A stretch of 36,199 nucleotides of DNA, taken from contig JAICRZ010000008.1 of NCBI GenBank assembly GCA_025937135.1, positions 1-36,199 of the forward strand, in the 5' to 3' direction. Under the pieces are notes generated by a model, which searched no databases, had not been told where the DNA came from, and worked only from the letters and a program-made list of their open reading frames with translations. Made by a program: the position numbers and the translations under genes. The stretch's first letter is position 1. The number at the start of each line of letters is the position of its first letter. The stretch comes from Thermoleophilaceae bacterium. GTDB lineage: Bacteria > Actinomycetota > Thermoleophilia > Solirubrobacterales > Thermoleophilaceae. Below are positions 15,363-23,717 of the stretch, one piece after another.

Positions 15363-16220
15363 TCAGCCGCCGCCGTAGGCCACGACGAGGTCGGTCACGA
15401 TCCCCACCATGAAGCCGGCCGAGACCAGCCACAGCCCCAGCTCGCGGTGCCCGAAGCGGCGCATCCCGTTCCAGACCTCGCCGATCACGTAGAGGATCGC
15501 GCCGCCCGCGACGGCGTAGAAGAGCAGCTCGAGCGGCTCCGAGGTGACGTTGTAGCCGACGATCGAGCCGAGGAACGTGGGCCCGCCGCCGATCAGCCCG
15601 ACCGCTGCCAGCCAGCGCCACGACGGGCGTACGTCGCCGAGCGGACCGACGATGCCGAAGCCCTCGGTGGCGTTGTGCAGGGCGAAGCCGATGATCAGAA
15701 CCGTTGCCAGGCCGATCTCGCCGGTGCTGGCGGAGACGCCGATCGCGAGGCCCTCGGCGAAGTTGTGGATCCCGATCGCGATCGCGATGACGAGCGACGT
15801 CTGGAGCGCCCGTCCGCGCGCGGCATCGCGCTCGGCCCCGAGCCGTGCGGCCGTCTCAGCGTCGAGGACGTCGGTGGAGCCTCCCGCCACGGGTGGCCGC
15901 GTCGGGCCCTTCGGCCGCGCGCGCTGAAGCGTGGCGAGGCCCGCGGTGCCGGCCGCGAAGCCGACCCCGAGCATGACCGTGAGCCCGAGCGGGCGGCCGA
16001 ACCCGTCGTGGCCGTCCTTGAACGACTCGACGGCGTGCTCGACGATCTCGAACGCGTGCTCGAGCACGTCGACGAACAGGAAGGCCAGCACGCCCACCGC
16101 GAACATCGACAGCGCCACGCGCATGCGCACGCTCACGATCTCCATGCGGGCGAATGGCAGGCCCAGGTAGATGGTGAAGCCGGCCAGGGCTCCGAGCAGG
16201 GCTGTCTCCGCAAAGCTCAC
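15363..16220 (-). CDS. ZIP-family metal transporter
   Basis: A 285-residue integral membrane protein of the ZIP family. Helix four carries IAIAIGIHNFAEGLAIGVS and helix five IIGFALHNATEGFGIVGPL, which together form the metal-binding site (HNFAEG and HNATEG). A His/Glu-containing loop (EHAFEIVEHAVESFKDGHDG) follows helix two. It probably moves Zn2+, Fe2+ or Mn2+ into the cytoplasm. The GTG at 16220 is chosen because a promoter-like TAATAT and a palindromic operator lie just upstream, leaving almost no leader. It converges with the CDF exporter, giving an importer/exporter pair. It also follows the propeller operon on the same strand but appears separately controlled. Confidence 0.92.
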   Translation of the reverse strand: MSFAETALLGALAGFTIYLGLPFARMEIVSVRMRVALSMFAVGVLAFLFVDVLEHAFEIVEHAVESFKDGHDGFGRPLGLTVMLGVGFAAGTAGLATLQRARPKGPTRPPVAGGSTDVLDAETAARLGAERDAARGRALQTSLVIAIAIGIHNFAEGLAIGVSASTGEIGLATVLIIGFALHNATEGFGIVGPLGDVRPSWRWLAAVGLIGGGPTFLGSIVGYNVTSEPLELLFYAVAGGAILYVIGEVWNGMRRFGHRELGLWLVSAGFMVGIVTDLVVAYGGG

Positions 16221-16229
16221 GCCGCAGGG

Positions 16230-16246
16230 ATATTAGGGCACCCTAA
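16230..16246 (-). promoter_or_regulatory. DtxR/MntR-like palindromic operator and -10 element of the ZIP gene
   Basis: TTAGGGTGCCCTAA (16246 to 16233 on the - strand) is a perfect inverted repeat with 6-bp arms. It merges with TAATAT (16235 to 16230), a good -10 element placed so that transcription would start within a few bases of the GTG at 16220. The TTAGG...CCTAA form resembles sites of iron- or manganese-responsive DtxR/IdeR/MntR repressors, whose full sites are usually somewhat longer. Metal-dependent repression of metal uptake is the natural reading. Confidence 0.6.
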
Positions 16247-16266
16247 CCGCGGGCGCGCCGCCGCTG

Positions 16267-17415
16267 TCAGCGAAACACGCCGGTGTGGCCCAGCGAGTAG
16301 CGCCCGGGCTGCGGGTAGACGCACAGCCCGTGCGGCCCCAATCCGACCTTCACGCGCCGGATCAGCCGGCCCGTGCGCGTCGAGATCGCGTAGACGACGC
16401 CGTCGTAGCGCCCGGACAGCCAGAGCACGCTGCCGTCGGCGGAGACGCCGCCCATGTCCGGGCTGCCGCCGCCGGGGATCCGCCACTTGCGCACGGCCTT
16501 GCGCGTGGCGAAGTCGATCAGCGACACCGATCCCTCGTCGCGGTTGGAGACGTACAGGTAGCGTGCGTCGCGGCTGGCGTACAGGCCGTGCGCGCCGCGG
16601 CCGGTGGGGATGAAGCCACGCTTGCGCATCGAGCGCGCGCCGATCTCCCACACCCCGTTCGAGATCATGTCCGCCACGTAGAAGATGCGCCCGTCGGGTG
16701 ACAGCTTCACGTCCTGCGGCTTGGCCGCAGGCGACAGCGCGAACGTCTTCACCACACGCTCGTGCGCGACGTCCACCACGATCATCCGGCCGTTGAACTC
16801 GCAGCTCGCGAGCATCAGGCGCCCGTCGGCCGTGAAGTCCGCGTGGTTCACGCCCTCGCAGCCGGGCACCTCGAGCGTGTGGTGGAGGCGCATCGTGTGC
16901 GCATCGCGGAAGTCGATCCGGTGGAGCGCTTCGGCCATCACCACCGCGTAGTGGCCGTCGGGCGTGAAGTAGAGGTTGTAGGGGTCGGTGACCGGGACGG
17001 CCTTGCCCGGCTTGCCGTTGCGCGGGTTGATCGGCGTGAGCTCGTTGCCGCGGTCGTCGTTGACCCAGAGCGTCTTCAGGTCGTACGACGGCACCACGTG
17101 CTGCGGCAGCTGCGCGACCGAGAAGCGCCGGACGATCCTGTAGGTGTGCGGGTCGATCTCGTCGACCGTGTTCGACTGCGTGTTGGGCACGTAGATGAGC
17201 GGCCGGTCATGTCGCACCGCAGGGCTGAGGCGGTTGGCCGCGTCGGCGGCGTAGACGTTGCGCCGGTCGAGGAGCGGCGGCACGCGATAGCCGGAGAAGC
17301 GCTTCGACCGTTGTGCATGGTGGGTGACGTGCAATTTCGCCGTCCTGCCGCCGCCGCTGCATCCCGCCACGGCCACGGCCACGAGGGCGATCGCCACCAG
17401 CACGAGCCGACTCAT
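16267..17415 (-). CDS. YVTN/YncE-like beta-propeller lipoprotein
   Basis: A 382-residue exported lipoprotein. The N-terminus has a signal peptide ending in a lipobox (VAVAGC, with C19 as the lipidated residue) followed by a Gly/Ser linker. The rest is a seven-bladed-type propeller of roughly 40-residue repeats with signatures such as RPLIYVPNTQSNTVDEID, GRIFYVADMISNGVWEI, ARYLYVSNRDEGSVSLID and SVLWLSGRYDGVVYAIS. Proteins of this type bind ligands or partner proteins outside the membrane; no catalytic residues can be assigned. It is the last gene of the regulator-kinase-Kelch operon, overlapping the Kelch gene by 4 nt, which suggests a signal-sensing or target role with that two-component system. 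Confidence 0.88.
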   Translation of the reverse strand: MSRLVLVAIALVAVAVAGCSGGGRTAKLHVTHHAQRSKRFSGYRVPPLLDRRNVYAADAANRLSPAVRHDRPLIYVPNTQSNTVDEIDPHTYRIVRRFSVAQLPQHVVPSYDLKTLWVNDDRGNELTPINPRNGKPGKAVPVTDPYNLYFTPDGHYAVVMAEALHRIDFRDAHTMRLHHTLEVPGCEGVNHADFTADGRLMLASCEFNGRMIVVDVAHERVVKTFALSPAAKPQDVKLSPDGRIFYVADMISNGVWEIGARSMRKRGFIPTGRGAHGLYASRDARYLYVSNRDEGSVSLIDFATRKAVRKWRIPGGGSPDMGGVSADGSVLWLSGRYDGVVYAISTRTGRLIRRVKVGLGPHGLCVYPQPGRYSLGHTGVFR

Positions 17416-18443
17416 CGCGGCGACAGCAGCCAGACGTCGTCGCGAACGCGGCCGGCGAAGTCGCGCCCACCCGCCAGGAGGATGCCGCGCCCGCTCGCCG
17501 CGGCGCCCGTGTCCGACACCGGCACCGGGAGACGCCCGGCGCGCGTGACGCGGCGCGCGCCCGGCGCGAGCGCGAGGATCGCGTCGGTCTGAGAGTCGAG
17601 CGCCGAGCCGCGACCCCCGATCACGTAGACGGTCGACCCGAGCGCTGCCGCCGCGGCATGCGTGAGCGGGCGCGGCAGCGAGGCGAGGCGCGTGACCCTG
17701 CGCGTCGCGGGATCGAAGCCATAGACGGAGCGGCTGGCCGTGACGCCGCTGGTGCCGCCCGCGATCACGAGCCTGCCGCCTGCGGTGGCCGCGACGGCCG
17801 CGTAGCGAAGCGGCTTCGGCAGCCGGCCCACCACGCGCGCCCGGCTATCGCCTGGCCGCCACGCCTGGATCGTCGCGAGCGGGACGCTGCCGGTGTAGCC
17901 ACCCACGACGTAGACCGTCCCGTCGATCGAGGCGGCGCCCACGTCGGACGCCGGCGCGGCGATCCGGCCGACCTGGCGCGCGACGCCGCCGGGACGCAGC
18001 TCGAGGATCGCGTCGTGCGACGGCTCGCCGCCGCCGAAGAAGTACGAGCGCCCGCCCACGGTGGTAGCGGCCGCGTCGTGCACCGGCGCGGGCAGCGACC
18101 CGTCGCCGCGTGCACCGCTCGGACCCGCCAGCCACAGCTCGGCCAGGGACGTGTCGGCGCTGCTCAGGCCGCCGGCCAGGAGGGCGCGTCCGCCGGGCAG
18201 CGGCGCGACCGCGGGCAGCTGGACCGGAGCCGGAAGCCGCGCCACACGGCTCGCCGCGAGCGTGGCCGGGCGCGCGGGAGCGGGCGCCACCCTTGGCGCG
18301 GGTGCCGCGGCGCTGCGCGCCGCCCCGGCGGAGTGATCGCCTCCCCCGCGCGTGGCCAGCACGAGAGCCAGCAACGCAACGGCCGCAGCCGCCACCGCTG
18401 CGGCGGCGAAGGGATGGCGCAGTCGTGGTCGTGCGGAGCTCAC
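17412..18443 (-). CDS. Membrane-anchored Kelch-repeat propeller protein
   Basis: A 343-residue protein with one N-terminal hydrophobic helix (about 12-31) acting as anchor or signal and an Ala/Pro-rich linker to about 65. A Kelch-type beta-propeller follows, with repeated blades such as GRSYFFGGGEPSHDAILEL, GTVYVVGGYTGSVPLATIQA, GRLVIAGGTSGVTASRSVYG, STVYVIGGRGSALDSQTDAI and GILLAGGRDFAGRVRDDVWL. It probably sits outside the membrane. It starts 12 nt after the histidine kinase stop and overlaps the propeller lipoprotein by 4 nt, so all four genes are likely one transcript. Its partner or ligand is unknown. Confidence 0.87.
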   Translation of the reverse strand: MSSARPRLRHPFAAAAVAAAAVALLALVLATRGGGDHSAGAARSAAAPAPRVAPAPARPATLAASRVARLPAPVQLPAVAPLPGGRALLAGGLSSADTSLAELWLAGPSGARGDGSLPAPVHDAAATTVGGRSYFFGGGEPSHDAILELRPGGVARQVGRIAAPASDVGAASIDGTVYVVGGYTGSVPLATIQAWRPGDSRARVVGRLPKPLRYAAVAATAGGRLVIAGGTSGVTASRSVYGFDPATRRVTRLASLPRPLTHAAAAALGSTVYVIGGRGSALDSQTDAILALAPGARRVTRAGRLPVPVSDTGAAASGRGILLAGGRDFAGRVRDDVWLLSPR

Positions 18444-18455
18444 CGCCGGCCCACG

Positions 18456-19817
18456 TTACGGCGCGCGCCTGAACGCCACCTGAGCGCGTCGCGCTCCCGG
18501 CAGCTTCAGCCCGAAGCAGCCACCCGGCCCGTCCTCCACCACCACGTCGCCGCCGCAGCTACGGGCCAGCCGGCGTGCGAGCGGCAGGCCCAGGCCGGCG
18601 CCGCCGCTGCTGCTCACGCCCGGGGCGAACAGCGACTCGGGATCGCGCCCGTCGAGGCCGGGTCCGTCGTCGCGCACCGACACCGTCACGTCGTCGCCGC
18701 CGCCGCTCGCGACGGCGACCTCGACGCGGCTGCGCGCGTGCCGCAGCGCGTTCTCGAGGAGCGGATACAGCGCCTGGGTGACCACGTCCGGATCCGCGTC
18801 CACGACCACGCCCGGGCCGCCTTCCGCGAGCCGGACGTCGACGTCGCGGGAGCGCGCGGAGTTCGCGACCGCGGCGAGCGCCTCGCGCACCGCGGGGAGC
18901 GGGTCGCAGGACCGCGGCGGGCTCACGTCCGCCTCCATCCGGGCGCTCGAGAGCAGCGTCTCGATCACCGTCTGCATCCTGCTGCTGCTCTCGACCACGC
19001 GCTGGAACGCGGTGCGCGACTCCTCGTCGAGGTCATGGCGGGCGAGCGCCAGCTCGGCCTCACCGCGCAGACCGGTCAACGGTGTGCGCAGCTCGTGCGC
19101 CAGCTCGGCCGAGAAGCGCTGCTCGTGGCGCAGCACAGCCTCGATCCGGCGCAGCAGCCCGTCGAACGTGGCCGCCAGCGTGGTCAGCTCGTCGCGCGGC
19201 TCACCGAGGTGGAAGCGCCGGTGCAGGTCGTGCTCGCTCCAGTCGGCCGCCCTCGCGGTCATCTCCGCGATGCGCCCGAGCGCCGAGCGCACCGACCAGC
19301 GAACCGCGATCGCCGCGCCCAGCAGCAGCAGGAGGCTGAGGATGGCGGTGCCCACGAGCGCGATCTGCCGCGTGTGCTCGTACGGGACGAGCGAGACGCC
19401 GACGACGACGGTGCCACGACGCACGCCGGCGGCGTCGCGGACGGGGACCGCGCGCAGCCGGATGTCGTCGCCCAGCGTCCGCTCGGTCGGTCGCGGCACG
19501 CCGGCCAGGCCCGCGACTGCCCGCGCCTGCGCGGCCGGCGCCGCCGCCGGCTTCTCGACCACGCGCGAGCCGGCGAGCACCCACGTGTCGCGGTCGAGCA
19601 GGGCGTCGCTCGGACCCTCGACCGCGCGCAGCCGGCCATGGCTGAGGTCGAGGGTGGCGAGCTGCGCCGCGGCGCGGCTGCGCAGGACCGATGACGCGTC
19701 GGCGTCGAGCCGATGCGCCAGCAGCACGTTGAAGAGGATGCTGAGCGCCGCCAGCCCGACGGCCAGGACGGCGACCGCGGCGAGCGTCACGCGGCCGCGC
19801 AGGGTCAGCCGGCTCAT
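18456..19817 (-). CDS. Sensor histidine kinase of an OmpR-type two-component system
   Basis: A 453-residue membrane kinase. Helix one is at about 8-34 and helix two at about 152-178, flanking an extracytoplasmic sensor of about 115 residues. A HAMP domain (about 172-230) leads to the dimerisation domain with the phosphorylated H241 (SAELAHELRTPLTG). The ATPase domain has N356 in the N box (LLENALRHAR), G1 at 383-387 (DDGPG) and G2 at 405-410 (GGAGLGLPLA). The start at 19817 forms an ATGA overlap with the response regulator stop. An upstream extension of the frame would lie wholly inside that regulator gene and is rejected. The signal is unknown. Confidence 0.93.
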   Translation of the reverse strand: MSRLTLRGRVTLAAVAVLAVGLAALSILFNVLLAHRLDADASSVLRSRAAAQLATLDLSHGRLRAVEGPSDALLDRDTWVLAGSRVVEKPAAAPAAQARAVAGLAGVPRPTERTLGDDIRLRAVPVRDAAGVRRGTVVVGVSLVPYEHTRQIALVGTAILSLLLLLGAAIAVRWSVRSALGRIAEMTARAADWSEHDLHRRFHLGEPRDELTTLAATFDGLLRRIEAVLRHEQRFSAELAHELRTPLTGLRGEAELALARHDLDEESRTAFQRVVESSSRMQTVIETLLSSARMEADVSPPRSCDPLPAVREALAAVANSARSRDVDVRLAEGGPGVVVDADPDVVTQALYPLLENALRHARSRVEVAVASGGGDDVTVSVRDDGPGLDGRDPESLFAPGVSSSGGAGLGLPLARRLARSCGGDVVVEDGPGGCFGLKLPGARRAQVAFRRAP

Positions 19818-20485
19818 CGCAGCACGTAGCCGACGCCGCGGACCGTCTCGAGCGCCTCGGCGCTCGCCACCTCGGCGAGCTTGCGCCGCAGACGGACCAC
19901 GTAGGCGTCGATCGTGTTGTCGTGCACTATCGCGCCGTCGGGCCACGCCGCAGAGCGCAGCTCCGCGCGCCGGACGACCTGCCCCGGCCGCGCGGCCAGC
20001 GCGGCCAACATCCGGAACTCGGTCGGCGTGAGCTGCACGGTGCGCTCGCCGTTGCGGACGGCGTGCACGACCGGATCGACCTCGAGGCCGCCCGCCGCCG
20101 GCTCGGCCGCCGTCTCCGCCCGCCGGCGCGCGGCCACGCGGATCCGCGCGATCAGCTCGGCCACGGCGAACGGCTTCGTCACGTAGTCGTCGGCGCCCAC
20201 GTGGAAGCCCGACAGCCGGTCGGTGAGCGCGCTGCGCGCCGTTAGGAAGATCACCGGGCTGCTCACGGAGTTCACGCGCAGCGCCTGGCAGACGTCGCGC
20301 CCGTCGGCGTCCGGCAGCCCGATGTCGAGCACGAGCAGGTCCGGCGGCGCAGCCGAGAAGACCTCGACCGCCTCGCGGCCGGACGCTGTCACGCGCACCG
20401 CGAAGCCCTCGCGCCGCAGCGCGCGCTCGAGCACGGAGCGCAGCTGAGCGTCGTCCTCACAGATTCCGACCTGGAGCGTTTCCAC
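19814..20485 (-). CDS. OmpR-family response regulator
   Basis: A 223-residue DNA-binding regulator. The receiver domain has the acidic pair (E10, D11, D12), the phosphorylated D54 (LLVLDIGLP), T82 and K104. A winged-helix domain follows with LTPTEFRMLAALAARPG and DNTIDAYVVRLRRKL. The GTG at 20485 starts directly before the conserved first strand; the longer reading adds 13 residues with no support. It heads the operon regulator-kinase-Kelch-propeller lipoprotein and is divergent from the COG4705 membrane protein across 82 bp. An 11-bp-spaced direct repeat in that gap is the obvious candidate for its binding site, controlling both directions. Confidence 0.93.
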   Translation of the reverse strand: METLQVGICEDDAQLRSVLERALRREGFAVRVTASGREAVEVFSAAPPDLLVLDIGLPDADGRDVCQALRVNSVSSPVIFLTARSALTDRLSGFHVGADDYVTKPFAVAELIARIRVAARRRAETAAEPAAGGLEVDPVVHAVRNGERTVQLTPTEFRMLAALAARPGQVVRRAELRSAAWPDGAIVHDNTIDAYVVRLRRKLAEVASAEALETVRGVGYVLR

Positions 20486-20520
20486 GCCGCCAATGATGTC
20501 GCCCCGGCGGCCGGGGCCCC

Positions 20521-20548
20521 ACAACCGTTCAGGTACGGCTCAGGTTGT
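20521..20548. promoter_or_regulatory. Direct repeat with 11-bp spacing between regulator and COG4705 gene
   Basis: TTCAGGT at 20528-20534 and CTCAGGT at 20539-20545 agree at six of seven positions and are exactly 11 bp apart, one helical turn, the layout used by dimers of OmpR/PhoB-family regulators. The pair is enclosed by an inverted repeat ACAACC (20521-20526) and GGTTGT (20543-20548). It lies 20 bp before the ATG of the COG4705 gene and about 36 bp before the regulator start. Confidence 0.5.
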
Positions 20549-20567
20549 TCCAGCCACCCTGCGGCCC

Positions 20568-21461
20568 ATGTCCACACTCACATCACGCCTCACGGCGGCC
20601 GACTCCCCCGCGCGGCGCATGTTCAACAAGGTCCCGGAAGTCACCCTCTACTTCTGGGTCATCAAGATCATGTGCACGACGATCGGCGAGACCGCTGCCG
20701 ACTATCTCAACGACAACCTCGGCTTCGGCCTGACCAACACCACCTACGTCGCCGGGGCGCTGTTGATCGCGCTGCTGGTCGCGCAGTTCAGGCTGCGCCG
20801 GTATGTGCCACCCGTCTACTGGGCGGTGGTCGTGGTGATCAGCGTCTTCGGCACGCTCATCACCGACAACCTCACCGACGGCTACAACGTCCCGCTGACC
20901 ACCACCACACCGATCTTCGCGGTCGTCCTGGCGGTCGTATTCGCGATCTGGTGGGGCTTCGAGCGCACGCTCTCGATCCACTCGATCGGCACCACCCGGC
21001 GCGAGGGCTTCTACTGGCTCGCGATCCTGTTCACGTTCGCCCTCGGCACCGCCGCGGGCGACCTCACCGCCGAGAAGGCCGACCTCGGCTACGGCGTGTC
21101 GATCGCGATCTTCGGCGGCGTCATCGCCCTGGTCGCATTCGCGCACTACGCGCTGAAGCTGAACGCGGTGCTGTCGTTCTGGCTCGCGTACATCCTCACG
21201 CGCCCGCTCGGCGCGTCGATCGGCGACTTCATGTCGCAGAAGAGCCACAAGTACGGCGGGCTCGGGCTCGGCACCACGGGGACGAGCTACATCTTCCTCG
21301 GCTGCATCATCGCGCTGGTCGCCTTCCTCAGCATCACCAAGCGCGACCAGACGCCGCCCGAGCTGGTCCTGGCAGACGAGGCAGCGGCGGGCGGGCGCCC
21401 GCACGAGCTTCATCTGCGGCTGCCGCACTCTCCGGCCGACCCCCTCGGCCAGGAGGGCTGA
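20568..21461 (+). CDS. COG4705-type multi-pass membrane protein
   Basis: A 297-residue protein with about eight hydrophobic segments. The N-terminal KVPEVTLYFWVIKIMCTTIG and the following GETAADYLNDNLGFGL are hallmarks of the COG4705 family of uncharacterised membrane-anchored proteins. Internal similarity is visible: GETAADYLNDN, FGTLITDNLTDGY, GTAAGDLTAEKADLGYG and PLGASIGDFMSQK all place acidic residues in or near membrane segments, which suits a cation transporter. No function is established here. The ATG at 20568 directly precedes the family start. Divergent pairing with a two-component system suggests induction by the signal that system senses. A bidirectional terminator separates it from the convergent DUF6351 gene. 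Confidence 0.85.
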   Translation: MSTLTSRLTAADSPARRMFNKVPEVTLYFWVIKIMCTTIGETAADYLNDNLGFGLTNTTYVAGALLIALLVAQFRLRRYVPPVYWAVVVVISVFGTLITDNLTDGYNVPLTTTTPIFAVVLAVVFAIWWGFERTLSIHSIGTTRREGFYWLAILFTFALGTAAGDLTAEKADLGYGVSIAIFGGVIALVAFAHYALKLNAVLSFWLAYILTRPLGASIGDFMSQKSHKYGGLGLGTTGTSYIFLGCIIALVAFLSITKRDQTPPELVLADEAAAGGRPHELHLRLPHSPADPLGQEG

Positions 21462-21467
21462 CGGACT

Positions 21468-21501
21468 GGGGGCCGCCCGGAGAAAGAGCCGGGCGGCCCT
21501 C
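21468..21501. terminator. Bidirectional terminator between convergent genes
   Basis: GGGCCGCCCGG at 21470-21480 pairs perfectly with CCGGGCGGCCC at 21489-21499 around an AGAAAGAG loop. One G-T wobble and one more pair extend it to 13 bp. It sits seven bases after the COG4705 stop and touches the stop codon of the convergent DUF6351 gene, so it can serve both. Confidence 0.75.
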
Positions 21502-23704
21502 AGCGTCCGTGCTTGTGCGACCGGCGCGGCCTGATCGCCTTCGAGCGCGGCGCCGCGCCGAGCGGCTTGCCGCCGTAGACCACCTTGCCGTCGGCGCGCT
21601 GATAGGTCTGCCACGGGATCGTGCCGCGCTGGTCGACGCCGGGCTTCGAGAAGTCGCAGACGCCGGTCGGGAAGATCCGCTGGAGCTGCGCCCACTGGTC
21701 GTCGGTGAACGGGATCGGGCCGTAGTCGTCGCCGCGGTCGAGCGGCTTCAGCCGGCACTTGTTCTTGTCGGTCGTGATCGCGTCGCCGGCCACCGTGCGC
21801 GGCGTTCCGTAGATCGGAACGACGCCCGCGGGGCAGAGGCCGTCGGAGACCTTGTCGCCCTTGCCGTCGTAGCAGCGGTCGCCGATGTCGCCGGGCTTGT
21901 CGCGCGCGATCTTCTGCTCGATCGGCGCCCTGGACCTGTCCTTCTCGACGGCGGTGAGCCAGCGGTCCATCGCCAGGAAGCTGTTCTGCTCGCACTGTGT
22001 GTCGCCGATGATCAGCGTCGGCCCCTCCCAGATCGACTGGTTGGCGTGGCCGCCGTTGGCGCGATCGAGCCGGGCCCTGACGGCGAACGCGCGGTAGGCG
22101 TCGTGGAAGGCGCCCGGATCGGGGCCGCGGCAGTCGATGATCGCCGTGCGGTCGAGGTTGTTGGTCTCGTTGATCATGCCGCTGCGGTAGGCGTTGGCGA
22201 GCGCCGGCTCGTCGGCGAGGATCCGGTTCGGCACCGGATTCGTGTCGATGTCGAGCCCGCCGATCTTCACGTTGAGGTCGACGAACTGCGCGGGCGTGAT
22301 CTTCGCGCTGCGCAGCGCGCCCAGCCCGTACTGCACGCCGATGTTGTCCACCGGGAAGCCGGCGAAGCCGTGGCCGATCTTCTTCTCCTGGGGCGACCAC
22401 ACCGAGGCCGGCCGCGGGCCGAAGACGTTGATGGCGGCGTCGAGGATCGAGCAGCGCACGCCGGCGGGATTGGTGTTCGGGTCGTAGCGCTGCTGGTCGC
22501 TGATGCCGTTGCAGTGGTCGGTGGGCACGACCACGTGGAACTGCGCGCTGTCGCTCACCTGGGAGTTCGCGATCGAGATGTGGCCCTGGACGTCGGCCAT
22601 CTGGGTCGGCGACCAGACCACGCCCGTGCCCCACCTCGACGGGTCCTTGAAGTACGCGAGCGTGAGGTGGTAGTCGAGGAACTGCGTGGCCGTGCTCCAC
22701 GCGTCGGGGAACGAGCAGGTCGGCAGGATTCCCTGGTAGACGCCGGGGTAGGCGTTCGCGATCCACTGCTCCGCCAGCGAGCCGCCCGAGCAGCCGGTCC
22801 CGATCGTGTAGCGCAGCGTGCCGTAGGTCTTGATCAGGTGCTCCTTGGCCATCAGGAGCGACTCGGCCTGGAGCGGGAGGTTGCAGTTGTGGCCGCTGTT
22901 GTCGAGCGCCGTCGACATCGTCGCGAAGCCGCGGCCGAGCGCCGTCGCGGCGGCTCCGCTCGTCACGTCGGGCGCGTTGCCGGTCTGGTAGTCGATGCCG
23001 CACGACGCGCCATGGGTGATCAGCAGCTTGCGATCGAACTGCTTCTGCGGCGCCGGCGCGGTCCACGACCTGCCGGGCTGGAAGAGCACTGCCACCTGGT
23101 ACTGGTCGCGGTCCATGTAGCCGGTCTCGATCCGGACGACGAACGGCACCGTCCTGCCCTGGTCGGTCGTGGTGCTGGCCACGTCGGACGGCGGGTTGGC
23201 CGGGTCGTATGGCTGGAAGCCGGACTTGCTCGCGTCGGTGGACTTGTAGACGAACCTGTAGGAGGCGGGCTGGTTGCACTGGGCGTCGCGCGCGCTCGGC
23301 TGGCACTTCCACGGCTGGAGCTGCGGCCCGGAGAGCAGCGGGCCGCCGATCGGGTGGTTGACAAGGGTGATGCGCGCGCCGCGGCCGCCGGGAAGCGTGA
23401 CGCGCAGGACGTTGCGACCCGCGTGGAGCCCGGTGACCACGCCGACGAGGCGCCGGCGCCCGCTGCGCTTGAAGAAGCGCTTGACGTTGCGCCTGCCCAC
23501 GCGGACCTTCGACGTCCTGAGCAGGGAGCGGCGCGAGAAGTCGAGCTGCACGAAGCTCGTGCCGCCGCTGACGAGGTCGGCGCGGCTCGACAGGACCTTG
23601 ATCGAGACCTTCGGCGCGGACCGGTGCTTGGCGGCGCCGGCCGGCACGGCCGCCATCAGAACAGCGGCCAGCGCCGCGAGCGCGATGAGCATCGATCGGC
23701 GCAT
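21500..23704 (-). CDS. Secreted DUF6351 protein with an alpha/beta-hydrolase-like elbow
   Basis: A 734-residue exported protein. A signal peptide (about 1-25, ending in PAGAA) is followed by a basic beta-rich N-terminal domain to about 120 and a large DUF6351-type region. Features of a hydrolase fold are KLLITHGASCG (about 226-236) and GTGCSGGSLAEQW, with S306 in GCSGGS as candidate nucleophile. Paired cysteines throughout suggest disulfides, consistent with secretion. The tail is rich in Lys/Arg/His. Substrate and activity are unknown; an esterase-like or depolymerase role is only an inference. It follows the 73-residue gene by 13 nt and is probably the last gene of the DUF2294-73aa-DUF6351 operon. 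Confidence 0.88.
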   Translation of the reverse strand: MRRSMLIALAALAAVLMAAVPAGAAKHRSAPKVSIKVLSSRADLVSGGTSFVQLDFSRRSLLRTSKVRVGRRNVKRFFKRSGRRRLVGVVTGLHAGRNVLRVTLPGGRGARITLVNHPIGGPLLSGPQLQPWKCQPSARDAQCNQPASYRFVYKSTDASKSGFQPYDPANPPSDVASTTTDQGRTVPFVVRIETGYMDRDQYQVAVLFQPGRSWTAPAPQKQFDRKLLITHGASCGIDYQTGNAPDVTSGAAATALGRGFATMSTALDNSGHNCNLPLQAESLLMAKEHLIKTYGTLRYTIGTGCSGGSLAEQWIANAYPGVYQGILPTCSFPDAWSTATQFLDYHLTLAYFKDPSRWGTGVVWSPTQMADVQGHISIANSQVSDSAQFHVVVPTDHCNGISDQQRYDPNTNPAGVRCSILDAAINVFGPRPASVWSPQEKKIGHGFAGFPVDNIGVQYGLGALRSAKITPAQFVDLNVKIGGLDIDTNPVPNRILADEPALANAYRSGMINETNNLDRTAIIDCRGPDPGAFHDAYRAFAVRARLDRANGGHANQSIWEGPTLIIGDTQCEQNSFLAMDRWLTAVEKDRSRAPIEQKIARDKPGDIGDRCYDGKGDKVSDGLCPAGVVPIYGTPRTVAGDAITTDKNKCRLKPLDRGDDYGPIPFTDDQWAQLQRIFPTGVCDFSKPGVDQRGTIPWQTYQRADGKVVYGGKPLGAAPRSKAIRPRRSHKHGR

Positions 23705-23717
23705 GCGGCGCGGAATC

